Positions 17,739 to 26,557 of a stretch of DNA of 47,198 nucleotides are shown piece after piece. Within the stretch, counting starts at the first letter, position 1. Each line of letters starts with the position of its first letter. A program made the position numbers and the translations under genes. The notes under the pieces were generated by a model. That model was not told where the DNA came from and searched no databases. It worked only from the letters and a program-made list of their open reading frames with translations. Source of the stretch: an uncultured Erysipelotrichaceae bacterium. Lineage in GTDB: Bacteria > Bacillota_I > Bacilli_A > RF39 > UBA660. The DNA lies in the NCBI GenBank assembly GCA_902791625.1, contig CADAWN010000005.1, forward strand, positions 1 to 47,198. The letters run 5' to 3'.

Positions 17739-19796
17739 CTATTTGGATTTATTTACTTGTTGTTTTTCTTTTTCCTTTTTTACTAAATCAAATACTATCA
17801 TATCATTTGATACATCAAGTAATTTTTCTGCATATTCAGTTTTGTTATCTATGTAATCTTTATCAATTACTTCGTTATTATTAAGTGTTATATATTCACC
17901 TTTTTGACCATTATAATATACTTTATTAGTTACCCAGTTACCATTAGGGAAAACTACAATATTATCAGATTTAATATTAAATATATCATGACCTAAAGCA
18001 TAATCATTTTTGAATCCAAACATGTTACCCATTGTTGGCATTGCATCATACATTCCCATAACATCAGTAACTTCTGTTTCATATTTTTTATCTTTAGTCC
18101 AAATAATAAATGGTACTTTTCTATTTAATTCGTATTTATAACTATCAAATTCTTCATAATTTGGATCTTCTTCATCTAAAATATCATCATTTTCTTTATC
18201 ATAATTATAGAATCTATTGTAATCATCTTTTGGAAGTCTAGCATCATGATCTCCATATATTATTACTACAGTGTTATTAAGTAAACCTTTTTCATCAAGT
18301 GCATTAATAAATTCTCCGAATGCTTCATCTGCATAATGTACTGATTTAAAATAATTACCTAATTTTGTATCTTCCATATATGGATAAGTCTTTATCTCAC
18401 CATTTTCATCTGTTTCTTTTAAACTAACATCAAATTCACCATATTTATCTACCTCAGCAAAAGGAGTATGATTAGTAAGTGTAATTAATGTTCCATAATA
18501 TTTATCATGTTCCTTACTTATTTTTTCTATGTAATCAACTGATTGACTAAAGAAAGCTTTATCACTTATTCCAAGACCTATAGTATTATCCTTTGTTACG
18601 TTGTAATCAACTTTACTATAGAATTTATCTACACCAAAATTATTATGCATAACTCTTCTATTCCAGTAATCAGCTGTATTGCCATGCATACTGAATGTAT
18701 AGTAACCTAATTCTTTCATCTTTGATGGAGTTGCATAATACTTTCTATCTGAATATGAAACAAAAGCTGTTCCACTCTTAGTAGGCATTAATGAGTTATT
18801 AAATGTTAATTCAGCATCACTACTAGTACCTACACTAACTTGTGAATAAAAATTTGAAAAATATATTCCTTCTTGAGCTAATTTCTTAAAGTTAGGAGCT
18901 ACTTCTTTACCATTAAATTCTGTATTTAAAGCTACTGTTTGTAAACTTTCAGCATGAATAACTAAGACATTTTTATCTTTAAATATATTAGTATATTCAT
19001 TTTCTTTTGTAGTATCTTCATTTTTCTTTCTATCATCAAAATACTCTCTAAATTGCTTAGCTGCATCATCATAACCAAACATTGAACTAATCTTTGGTTT
19101 TAGACTTGCTATACCATCATTTATTTGATAAACATAAATACCAAATCTTTGAACTACATATTCTTTATTCCATTGTTTTATAAAACGACTAACTTCTATT
19201 CCAGATAGTGTTATACAAAATACTCCAATTAGTATTCCTCCAGCAAGTAAAGTCTTTAAAAACTTCTTTCTTCTTCTCTTTTTAATAACTACTTTTGTCT
19301 TTAATTTTTTTCTATTTATAAATAGATATATATAGAATGATAATAATGGTATAATATATATAAAATCTTTTATTTGTAATATATTTTTAACAACTGCATC
19401 TCCTACTGGTGCAATAAACTGTGTTAAAGATAACATAGAGAAACTTGCAAAAGATGTATAATATGTATAGTAAACTGAATTTATTGTACATATTGCTGTA
19501 AATAAAAATGTTAAAAAGCTTAAATATATAACTTTTGATTTATTCTTTTTAAACAAATATACAAATGATCCGAATATAACTACTACTGCAGTATCTGCTA
19601 TTATAGGTTTTGGTAAAATAATATTCCCAAAACTTGGCATAGTTAATATTCTTAAAAGCATTGCATTAAGTACATTTAAACCAACATATACAACAAACAC
19701 TTTATTATTTTTAACATAATTTGATATCATGTGTTCTGTTTTAATTCTTTTTATTTTTTCAAATGTTTTCTTAAAAAAACTTTTTAATTTATTCAT
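17739..19796 (-). CDS. LTA synthase family phosphoglycerol/sulfatase-fold membrane transferase
   Basis: The protein has five N-terminal membrane helices (to about residue 205). An outer sulfatase-fold domain contains NVLVIHAESLQ (metal ligand Glu286, counted from 19805), GTSSDAELTFNNSLMP, SMHGNTADYWNRR, ITLTNHTPF and IIYGDHDARLP. This is the layout of LtaS, which polymerises glycerol phosphate, or of related phosphoglycerol/phosphoethanolamine transferases. Ungapped alignment with the LtaS motif GKTSD puts Ser328 at the nucleophile position, next to Thr327. The start at 19796 is preferred because AGGTG lies six bases upstream; GTG/ATG at 19805/19802 overlap that site. First gene of the operon with the LCP ligase, which suggests linked teichoic acid synthesis and attachment. 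Confidence 0.88.
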   Translation of the reverse strand: MNKLKSFFKKTFEKIKRIKTEHMISNYVKNNKVFVVYVGLNVLNAMLLRILTMPSFGNIILPKPIIADTAVVVIFGSFVYLFKKNKSKVIYLSFLTFLFTAICTINSVYYTYYTSFASFSMLSLTQFIAPVGDAVVKNILQIKDFIYIIPLLSFYIYLFINRKKLKTKVVIKKRRRKKFLKTLLAGGILIGVFCITLSGIEVSRFIKQWNKEYVVQRFGIYVYQINDGIASLKPKISSMFGYDDAAKQFREYFDDRKKNEDTTKENEYTNIFKDKNVLVIHAESLQTVALNTEFNGKEVAPNFKKLAQEGIYFSNFYSQVSVGTSSDAELTFNNSLMPTKSGTAFVSYSDRKYYATPSKMKELGYYTFSMHGNTADYWNRRVMHNNFGVDKFYSKVDYNVTKDNTIGLGISDKAFFSQSVDYIEKISKEHDKYYGTLITLTNHTPFAEVDKYGEFDVSLKETDENGEIKTYPYMEDTKLGNYFKSVHYADEAFGEFINALDEKGLLNNTVVIIYGDHDARLPKDDYNRFYNYDKENDDILDEEDPNYEEFDSYKYELNRKVPFIIWTKDKKYETEVTDVMGMYDAMPTMGNMFGFKNDYALGHDIFNIKSDNIVVFPNGNWVTNKVYYNGQKGEYITLNNNEVIDKDYIDNKTEYAEKLLDVSNDMIVFDLVKKEKEKQQVNKSK

Positions 19797-19815
19797 TAAC
19801 ATCACCTATTATATT

Positions 19816-19844
19816 ATTATAGCATGTTGAATATATTTTTTCAA
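19816..19844 (-). promoter_or_regulatory. Promoter of the LTA-synthase/LCP operon
   Basis: Minus-strand TTGAAA, 17-base spacer, perfect TATAAT, about 20 bases ahead of the start codon region and right after the BrkB terminator. Confidence 0.75.
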
Positions 19845-19881
19845 ATAAAAGACACATAAAATATATGTAATTTTACGTGCC
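19843..19881 (-). terminator. Terminator after the YihY/BrkB gene
   Basis: Minus-strand 12-bp stem (GGCACGTAAAAT/ATTTTATGTGTC, two G-U pairs), 7-base loop, then TTTTATTT. It overlaps the end of the BrkB gene and the -35 of the next promoter. Confidence 0.78.
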
Positions 19882-20712
19882 TAAATTTGCATTTTCAACA
19901 ATTTTATTTTCCTCTTCTTCAGTAGCGTTTATAGCCATTCCAAATACAAATATATATGATAAGAAATATACCCAGATCATTAAAATTATTATATTAGAAA
20001 TACTACCATAAAATAAATTATACTTAACAAAATGTCTTACATATATTGAGTAAATTTCTGTTCCTATAATCCACATTATTGTAGTAAATAAAGGACCTAA
20101 ATTATTACCTCTTCTACTTATCTTTTTATCTGGTGCCATATGATATATAATCTTTACTACAAAGAACATTAATACCATAGTAATTGGTATTCTTATTATT
20201 TTAAATATAGTAGATAAAACTTCTATTGTATTAACATCTTGTATTTCAGATTTTAAAGCATCAAATATGTTATTACCAAAAACAGGTACTGCAAGTATAA
20301 ATAGTATTAATAATACTAAAATTAAAGTTATTAATACTGCCTTTAATCTTCTTCCAAAAAATCCTCTTCCTTTAATGCCATATATCTCATTTGAAGTAAT
20401 AATAATAGAATGTGCACCATTAGAAGCAAGAAAAAACGATGTAAGAAAGAAAATAAACAAATTAAATGTTAAACCACTACCGCTTATACTAGTAGATGTT
20501 ATATTCATGATATCTGTTGGTAAAAACTTATGTGTAAGTTCTGAAATTGACGATAAAGGTATTGAAAAATATGAAGCAATCATTCCAAGTGCTGCAACAA
20601 GTGGAATTAATGACAACACAGTAAAAAAAGCAAGTTGTCCTGGTAAAACTCGCATATATGGCTTTCTAACTATATAAAACAATTTTTTATAGAACTTCCT
20701 TACTTTTTCCAT
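19873..20712 (-). CDS. YihY/BrkB-family membrane protein
   Basis: The 279 residues and about six membrane helices fit the YihY/virulence factor BrkB family. The typical N-terminal RVLPGQLAFFTVLSLIPLVAAL is present, with the family landmarks NEIYGIKGRGFFGRRLKA and FYGSISNIIILMIWVYFLSYIFVFG. Biochemical function is not established; older RNase BN annotations are wrong for this family, and transport or lipid roles have been proposed. It follows the GGDEF gene by 11 bases and is the last gene of that operon. Confidence 0.9.
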   Translation of the reverse strand: MEKVRKFYKKLFYIVRKPYMRVLPGQLAFFTVLSLIPLVAALGMIASYFSIPLSSISELTHKFLPTDIMNITSTSISGSGLTFNLFIFFLTSFFLASNGAHSIIITSNEIYGIKGRGFFGRRLKAVLITLILVLLILFILAVPVFGNNIFDALKSEIQDVNTIEVLSTIFKIIRIPITMVLMFFVVKIIYHMAPDKKISRRGNNLGPLFTTIMWIIGTEIYSIYVRHFVKYNLFYGSISNIIILMIWVYFLSYIFVFGMAINATEEEENKIVENANLGT

Positions 20713-20723
20713 CTTATTTTCCT

Positions 20724-22760
20724 TTATTTATTTTCCTCTTTAGAATTAATCATTTCAAGTGTAGCTTCATTTATTGCATCATCTATTGTCTTAATAGAAT
20801 CATCAATCATACTATATCCAATAGCTGCACCAAATTCATGTGGTAAATTCTTCATTTCTTTAGTTAATTTTTTACAATAAACACTTATTTGTCTTTCACT
20901 ATAACCGATTAAATATATTAAGAATTCATTACCATCAGTTCTAATTATTTCACTATTTTCAAGTTGTGTATTAACAAGTAATGCAGCAGCTTTAACAATT
21001 AGATTATCTCCTTCATTATGTCCATAATTATCATTTACATATTTTACTTTATTTAAATCTACTATTACTACAGCTTGTGGATAAACATTACATTCTCCCC
21101 ATTCTGGCATCTTAGCATTTAAATAATTTCTATTTTTTAATGAAGTAAGTATATCTGTATATTTATGTTTATCAACTATTTTTAGTTTCTTAATTCTTCT
21201 CTTTTTATTTATATATGCACGAATTATTAAAATTACAATAATTGGCATGAAAATAATAAACAATACATTTAAATAAATTTTCTTCATAGTAGCACCTTTA
21301 AATAATGATTCATGCATGCTTTCAATACCACTATTACGATAATTATAATAAGAATTAGTATTTATAATATAATTCATCAAGTTATAGAAAGATTCATTAT
21401 CTTTTTTTACCATAAACTTGTAATCATTCATTATAACATCTATATATAATACATTATAATCATCAAATTTTTCTTTATTATAGTTATATATTTCTCTATC
21501 AAGAACTACTAATTTATCATCTGCTTTATCAATTACTTCATCTAGATCTTTAGCTTTTGTAATATTACATTTACTATTTATAGAGAAATAATTATATAAT
21601 GAATCATTTGATAACATAACTACTTCTTTGTTTTTCAAGCTTTCAAAAGAATTAACTATATGTTTATCTTCTTCTTTTCCTAAAACAACATAGTTTTCTA
21701 TAAAAGTAGAAATTGTTGATAAATAATTATCATTTGAATAATTATAATAATCAAAATAAATATCTACTTCTTTTTTATCAATAGCTTTCTTTAATTCTTC
21801 TTTGCTATCATATTTTTTATATTTAAATTCTATATCTGTTAATCTAGAAATTCGATTAATATATTCACCTGCTATACCTGCAAGTCCTTTTCTTGTTTCT
21901 ACTTCATATGGTGGATTATCTATATAACCATAAGTATATATTTTAGAAACTAATGATGTTTTTGTTTTATCACTTAAATTATTCTTTTCTATATAATAAT
22001 CAAGATAAGCATTATTATATTTTTCAACAAATTTAGTTTCTTTCCATTTGTTATAGTATTTAGTTACTATATTATTTAATTTTTCATTTGAATCACTTAA
22101 AGTTAAAACTACTTTTTTATTCATTTCTGTAAAGTAATAATTTATAAAATAATTATTTTTACCAATTATTTTGTCTAAATACATAATATTTGGAACAATT
22201 ATCATATTAACTTCACCATTATCTAGTGCAGAATATAATTCATCTATACTCTTATAAGTCTTAAAAGATAAATTATTACCACTCTTTAAATAATATCTTA
22301 ATTCATCACTATCTGATTCAAAAACACCAAATATAGTATTCTTTATATCAGATATTCTATTAATTCTTTGATATTCTTTTCCAATAGCTACATAATTATC
22401 AACAAAGATTAACAAATCTTTTTTAGATAATTCAGTCTCATTATCTAATATTCTTATCCTATAACTATTAGTTGTAGGTTTAGATTCCTTTAAATATGGA
22501 ATCTTATTAAATTCAAGTCCAACATTTTTTTCAAAATCTTTTAAGAAATCAAAGAAAACACCAGAACCATTTATACCATATAATGGATAATCATTAACAA
22601 CCTCAAAATCAACAGCTGTTTTTTTATTACTTTCTACCCATTTCTTTTCTACTATTGTAAGCGATGTCGTAGCATCCTCATTATTATAATAACGATACAC
22701 AATAGCAAAAGTAACTACAGCAATCAGTATTGGTACCAATATTATTATTTTCTTTTTCAT
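20724..22760 (-). CDS. Membrane sensor: two solute-binding-like domains plus degenerate GGDEF
   Basis: The 678 residues are arranged as: membrane helix (5-22), binding-protein-like domain 1 (about 40-255), domain 2 (about 270-480, starting KIYTYGYIDNPPYEVETRKGL), membrane helix (about 490-513), then a cytoplasmic GGDEF domain (about 525-670). The GGDEF start (DILTSLKNRNYLN) and metal-site strand (VIVDLNKVKYVNDNYGHNEGD) look normal. The signature loop is DGNEF (609-613) instead of GGDEF, with Asn in place of the catalytic/metal Asp-Glu position. It may thus be an inactive or GTP-binding receiver rather than a diguanylate cyclase. Second gene of a three-gene operon. Confidence 0.88.
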   Translation of the reverse strand: MKKKIIILVPILIAVVTFAIVYRYYNNEDATTSLTIVEKKWVESNKKTAVDFEVVNDYPLYGINGSGVFFDFLKDFEKNVGLEFNKIPYLKESKPTTNSYRIRILDNETELSKKDLLIFVDNYVAIGKEYQRINRISDIKNTIFGVFESDSDELRYYLKSGNNLSFKTYKSIDELYSALDNGEVNMIIVPNIMYLDKIIGKNNYFINYYFTEMNKKVVLTLSDSNEKLNNIVTKYYNKWKETKFVEKYNNAYLDYYIEKNNLSDKTKTSLVSKIYTYGYIDNPPYEVETRKGLAGIAGEYINRISRLTDIEFKYKKYDSKEELKKAIDKKEVDIYFDYYNYSNDNYLSTISTFIENYVVLGKEEDKHIVNSFESLKNKEVVMLSNDSLYNYFSINSKCNITKAKDLDEVIDKADDKLVVLDREIYNYNKEKFDDYNVLYIDVIMNDYKFMVKKDNESFYNLMNYIINTNSYYNYRNSGIESMHESLFKGATMKKIYLNVLFIIFMPIIVILIIRAYINKKRRIKKLKIVDKHKYTDILTSLKNRNYLNAKMPEWGECNVYPQAVVIVDLNKVKYVNDNYGHNEGDNLIVKAAALLVNTQLENSEIIRTDGNEFLIYLIGYSERQISVYCKKLTKEMKNLPHEFGAAIGYSMIDDSIKTIDDAINEATLEMINSKEENK

Positions 22761-22769
22761 ACAAAACTC

Positions 22770-23222
22770 CTATCTGCCTTTTGTCCAACTAACATTTTCC
22801 TTATTATGATGTTTATAACCTATAGTTGGAAAATTATCATCTTTGCCTTTTTTCTTTAAGAAAACTTGAACATCAAAATATTTCTTTTGGTCATCACTAA
22901 GTTTTTCCATTAGTTTACCATAAGACTCTTTAGCTTTGTTTAAATCAACATCGTCTTTCACAGTAACAACTACTTTTACTATTTTTCCTGTTAAATATAC
23001 ATTAACAGAAGTAGACATTTCTAAAGATTCAATATTTTTCTTAATTTCATTTTTCTGTTTAGCTTTAACATTTACTTTTTCTATACCATCTAATCTATCA
23101 CCATATTTACCATTATTATTAGAGAATATTGTTTCATAAACTATACATAAAGCTAAAACAATTATTACAAGAAAAGATAAAGCTAGTATAAGTTTAGTTT
23201 TCTTTCTTAATATATTTTTCAT
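22770..23222 (-). CDS. Hypothetical single-pass membrane protein
   Basis: Not recognised. The 150 residues have one membrane helix (about 11-33). An outer domain of about 115 residues has a strand-helix pattern (STSVNVYLTGKIVKVVVTVKDD, LNKAKESYGKLMEKLSDDQ, YFDVQVFLKK) and ends in a basic tail (YKHHNKENVSWTKGR). It is first in the operon with the binding-protein/GGDEF sensor and BrkB protein, directly behind a good promoter. It may be an accessory to the sensor; that is inference from position only. Confidence 0.72.
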   Translation of the reverse strand: MKNILRKKTKLILALSFLVIIVLALCIVYETIFSNNNGKYGDRLDGIEKVNVKAKQKNEIKKNIESLEMSTSVNVYLTGKIVKVVVTVKDDVDLNKAKESYGKLMEKLSDDQKKYFDVQVFLKKKGKDDNFPTIGYKHHNKENVSWTKGR

Positions 23223-23247
23223 CTAATCAACTCCCTATTTTAGATTA

Positions 23248-23276
23248 ATTATACACTTGTTTTTAATTAATTTCAA
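23248..23276 (-). promoter_or_regulatory. Promoter of the sensor/BrkB operon
   Basis: Minus-strand TTGAAA, 17-base spacer, perfect TATAAT, just downstream of gatB. Confidence 0.78.
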
Positions 23277-23282
23277 TCTACA

Positions 23283-24713
23283 TTATTTTAATTTAGATAA
23301 TTCTTCCTGTAACAACTTCATAGCAAGTCCAGGATTAACTTTACCTTGTGATGCCTTCATCACTTGTCCCATAAGGAATTTAATAGCTCTATCATGACCA
23401 CTCTTATAATCTTCTACGCTATCATTATTTTCACTTATTACTTTATTAATAATATTTAGTACTTCACTATCATCAGTAATATTTGAAATTCCTTTTTCTT
23501 TTATAATTTCATTACAACTAATGTCTCTATCTAAGATATCATCTATTATATCTTTTACATTCTTACTAGTTAATTCATTATTATTAACTTTAGTAACAAG
23601 TTGATAAAACTTATCTTCATCAAGTTTAGTATCTTTTAACTCTTTATTATTTTTATTTAAATATGAAGCTATATCACCAAGTAATAGATTAACTGCTGTT
23701 TTAAAATCTAGATCTGTATCTATAAAACCATTTAAGAAATCACTCATTTCTCTATGATTAATCATTTTATCTGTATTTATTTCAGATACTCCTCTAGATA
23801 TATAAATTTTTCTTCTTTCATCAGGCATCATAGGTATTTCACTTACTACTTCATCTATATGTTCATCAGTTAAATTAATATATGGAATATCTGGCTCAGG
23901 AAAGTATCTATAATCATTACCAGTTTCTTTAACACGCATTAAAACTGTATCATTAAGTTTTGAATCAAATCTTCTTGTTTGTGGAAGAAATGTTTCTCCA
24001 TTATCATATAGTTTTTCTTGACGTTCAATTTCTTTTTCAATACTTAATTTAACATTACTTATTGAACCTATATTCTTAATTTCAGCTTTAGTACCAAATG
24101 GATCAGATTCACTTTTTCTAATAGATACATTAGCGTCACATCTCATACTTCCTTCTTCTATTTTACAGTCACTTATATCTGCATAAAGAAGTGTTTCTCT
24201 TAATTTTTCAATATAAAGCTTTGCTTCTTCAGCTGAAGATATACATGGTTTAGTAACTATTTCAATTAAAGGTACGCCTGCTCGATTAAAGTCAAGTAAT
24301 GTAACACTACCTCTATGCATACTCTTACATGTATCTTCTTCTATATGCATCTCTTCTATTTCAATTCTTTTTTCTTTACCATCAACAATTATAGGTACAT
24401 AACCATCATATCCAATAGGAGTATTAAACTGAGTAATTTGATAATTCTTTGGATTATCTGGATAAAAATAATTTTTTCTATCAAAATGCATAGTTTTTCT
24501 TATTTTACAATTAAGTACTTTAGCGGCCTTAATAGCTTTATTAATTACTGCTTCATTTATAGTTGGTAAAGTACCAGGATATCCTAAATCAATAACATTA
24601 GTTAAAGTATTAGCTCCCATTCCATAACCATTTTTAGAATTAGAAAATATTTTAGTATTAGTCTTTAATTCTACGTGTACTTCAATACCAATTGTAGGAA
24701 TATAATTACTCAT
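23283..24713 (-). CDS. gatB: Asp-tRNA(Asn)/Glu-tRNA(Gln) amidotransferase subunit B
   Basis: GatB binds the misacylated tRNA and phosphorylates its carboxylate so that ammonia from GatA can amidate it. The 476 residues show IGIEVHVELKTNTKIFS at the start, DLGYPGTLPTINE, and HFDRKNYFYPDNPKNYQITQ. Also present are EIVTKPCISSAEEAKLYIEKLRE, SMRCDANVSIR, DYRYFPEPDIPY and the C-terminal YqeY-like tail. It is one base after gatA. With gatC and gatA it forms the complete operon and implies that glutaminylation, and perhaps asparaginylation, is indirect. Confidence 0.97.
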   Translation of the reverse strand: MSNYIPTIGIEVHVELKTNTKIFSNSKNGYGMGANTLTNVIDLGYPGTLPTINEAVINKAIKAAKVLNCKIRKTMHFDRKNYFYPDNPKNYQITQFNTPIGYDGYVPIIVDGKEKRIEIEEMHIEEDTCKSMHRGSVTLLDFNRAGVPLIEIVTKPCISSAEEAKLYIEKLRETLLYADISDCKIEEGSMRCDANVSIRKSESDPFGTKAEIKNIGSISNVKLSIEKEIERQEKLYDNGETFLPQTRRFDSKLNDTVLMRVKETGNDYRYFPEPDIPYINLTDEHIDEVVSEIPMMPDERRKIYISRGVSEINTDKMINHREMSDFLNGFIDTDLDFKTAVNLLLGDIASYLNKNNKELKDTKLDEDKFYQLVTKVNNNELTSKNVKDIIDDILDRDISCNEIIKEKGISNITDDSEVLNIINKVISENNDSVEDYKSGHDRAIKFLMGQVMKASQGKVNPGLAMKLLQEELSKLK

Positions 24714-24714
24714 C

Positions 24715-26166
24715 TTATTTTTCTCCTTTCGGATTTAAATCTAGTTTTAATTCTTTTTCAATGAAACTAGCTAATTTGTAAATAGTTGCTTCATCAAAAT
24801 GTTTACCTATTATATGCATACCAATTGGCATATGTTCTTTATCAAAACCAATAGGAACATTTATAGCAGGAAGTCCAGCCATATTAACAGGAATAACTAA
24901 AACATCATCTAAGAATCCTTTTAATGGATTATCAAGTTCACTATCAAGATTATAAGCAGTAGTTGTTGTAGTTGGACCAATTACTAAATCATATTTTTCA
25001 AATACTTTTAAAAACTCTTTTCTCATATCATCTCTAATAGATAAAGCTTTATTATAATATGTTTTAGCATTCTCACCACTAAGTAAATAAGAACCAACCA
25101 TTATTCTTCTTTTTACTTCTTTACCAAATCCATTTTTTCTAGTTTCTAAGTATAAATCATCTATACTTTCTGGATTTTCATATGAATAACCATATCTTAT
25201 ACCATCAAAACGAGCTAGATTACTACTTGCTTCACCCATAGCAATTATTTGATATAAAGTTACTGCATTTTCAATATATTTTATATCTACTTCCTCAACA
25301 GTAGCACCTTTTTCTTCTAACATTTTCTTAGTTTCTAATACTTTTTCTTTTATCTCACTTGATACTACATCACTCATAAAATAATTAGGTAAAGCTATTC
25401 TTATACCTTTTATGTCTTCACCAATAAATCTTGTAAAGTCTTCTTTTTCTTTACTTGAAGATGTTAAATCTTTTTCATCTTTTCCAACTATTGCATTTAA
25501 AAGTACAGCATTATCATAAACATTAGTAGTCATTGGACCAATTTGATCTAAGCTTGATGCGAAAGCAATAAGTCCATAACGTGATACTCTACCATATGTT
25601 GGTTTCATACCTACTATTCCACAATAACTTGCAGGTTGACGTATACTTCCTCCTGTATCACTTCCTAAAGCAAAACGAGTAAGTCTTCCACTTACACAAC
25701 TAGCTGATCCACCACTTGATCCACCAGCTATTTTTGTTTTATCCCATGGATTAGTTGGTGCTCCATAATAACTAGTTCTACTAGTTGAACCCATTGCAAA
25801 CTCATCCATATTAGTTTTACCAATAATAATCATTTTTTTATCTTTTAATTTTTCTACAACTGTAGAATTATATATAGGAATAAAATTATCTAACATACGT
25901 GATGCACATGTTGTTCTTAAATCTTTAGTTACAATATTATCTTTAACTGCTATAGGAAGACCCCAAAGTAAGTTATCTTTTTCTACTTTTCCTTCTAATT
26001 CTTTGGCAGTTTTAATTGCTTCTTCTTTATTTAGAGTTATAAAACAATTTAAATCTTTATTTTTTTCAATTTCATCAAATACATAATTAACTAAATCTAA
26101 AGGTTTAATTTTTTCTGATACTAATAAACTATGTAGTTCTTCAATACTCATTTCATTATAATTCAT
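24715..26166 (-). CDS. gatA: Asp-tRNA(Asn)/Glu-tRNA(Gln) amidotransferase subunit A
   Basis: GatA is the glutaminase of the amidotransferase and belongs to the amidase signature family. In the 483 residues the Ser-cisSer-Lys triad is visible: Lys75 (PIAVKDNI), cis-Ser150 (AGGSSGGSAS) and nucleophile Ser174 (GSDTGGSIRQPAS). These are offset by four from S. aureus GatA. Other landmarks are YGAPTNPWDKTKIAGG and INVPIGFDKEHMPIGMHIIG. It is one base after gatC. Confidence 0.97.
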   Translation of the reverse strand: MNYNEMSIEELHSLLVSEKIKPLDLVNYVFDEIEKNKDLNCFITLNKEEAIKTAKELEGKVEKDNLLWGLPIAVKDNIVTKDLRTTCASRMLDNFIPIYNSTVVEKLKDKKMIIIGKTNMDEFAMGSTSRTSYYGAPTNPWDKTKIAGGSSGGSASCVSGRLTRFALGSDTGGSIRQPASYCGIVGMKPTYGRVSRYGLIAFASSLDQIGPMTTNVYDNAVLLNAIVGKDEKDLTSSSKEKEDFTRFIGEDIKGIRIALPNYFMSDVVSSEIKEKVLETKKMLEEKGATVEEVDIKYIENAVTLYQIIAMGEASSNLARFDGIRYGYSYENPESIDDLYLETRKNGFGKEVKRRIMVGSYLLSGENAKTYYNKALSIRDDMRKEFLKVFEKYDLVIGPTTTTTAYNLDSELDNPLKGFLDDVLVIPVNMAGLPAINVPIGFDKEHMPIGMHIIGKHFDEATIYKLASFIEKELKLDLNPKGEK

Positions 26167-26167
26167 A

Positions 26168-26464
26168 TTATTCTCCTATAACTACAGGTACTTCTATATA
26201 ATTACCACTATTTCTTGGTACATTTTTAAGTACTTCCTTAGCATCTAACATTTCTTTTTCTTCATCTTTTCTTGCCTTTGTCTCATCACTCCAAGGTGCG
26301 ATTAACATATCATCATCATAACCTTTAATATCATTAATTTTTTCAACTTCATTAAGTATTTGTTTTAACTCTACTTGATATTTTTCAATCTCATCTTCAC
26401 TTACTTTAATTCTTGCAAGACGAGCAACATGTAACACTTCTTCTTTTGTTAATTTATCTGTCAT
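26168..26464 (-). CDS. gatC: Asp-tRNA(Asn)/Glu-tRNA(Gln) amidotransferase subunit C
   Basis: The 98 residues are typical for GatC, the small belt-like subunit that stabilises GatAB. Landmarks are LTKEEVLHVARLARIKVSEDE, LKQILNEVEKINDI and the C-terminal APWSDETKARKDEE...VPRNSGNYIEVPVVIGE. First gene of gatCAB, with an AGGAGG site and its own promoter. Confidence 0.95.
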   Translation of the reverse strand: MTDKLTKEEVLHVARLARIKVSEDEIEKYQVELKQILNEVEKINDIKGYDDDMLIAPWSDETKARKDEEKEMLDAKEVLKNVPRNSGNYIEVPVVIGE

Positions 26465-26487
26465 GTTTTATTCCTCCTAACTAATTA

Positions 26488-26516
26488 ATTATACCACTTT
26501 TACCTACTTTTTTAAA
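26488..26516 (-). promoter_or_regulatory. gatCAB promoter
   Basis: Minus-strand TTTAAA, 17-base spacer, perfect TATAAT, about 20 bases before the gatC start. Confidence 0.7.
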
Positions 26517-26523
26517 GAAAAAT

Positions 26524-26557
26524 AAAAAGGTGTTGTATTATTTTACAACCCCTTTTT
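26524..26557 (-). terminator. Terminator of the OB-fold membrane protein gene
   Basis: Minus-strand 14-bp stem AAAAAGGGGTTGTA/TACAACACCTTTTT with one mismatch and a six-base loop, then ATTTTTC. The stop codon lies in the loop. Confidence 0.82.

Noticed and set aside
20267-20677. 136-codon plus-strand ORF
   Set aside because: Antisense shadow of the YihY/BrkB gene without a ribosome site or family match.
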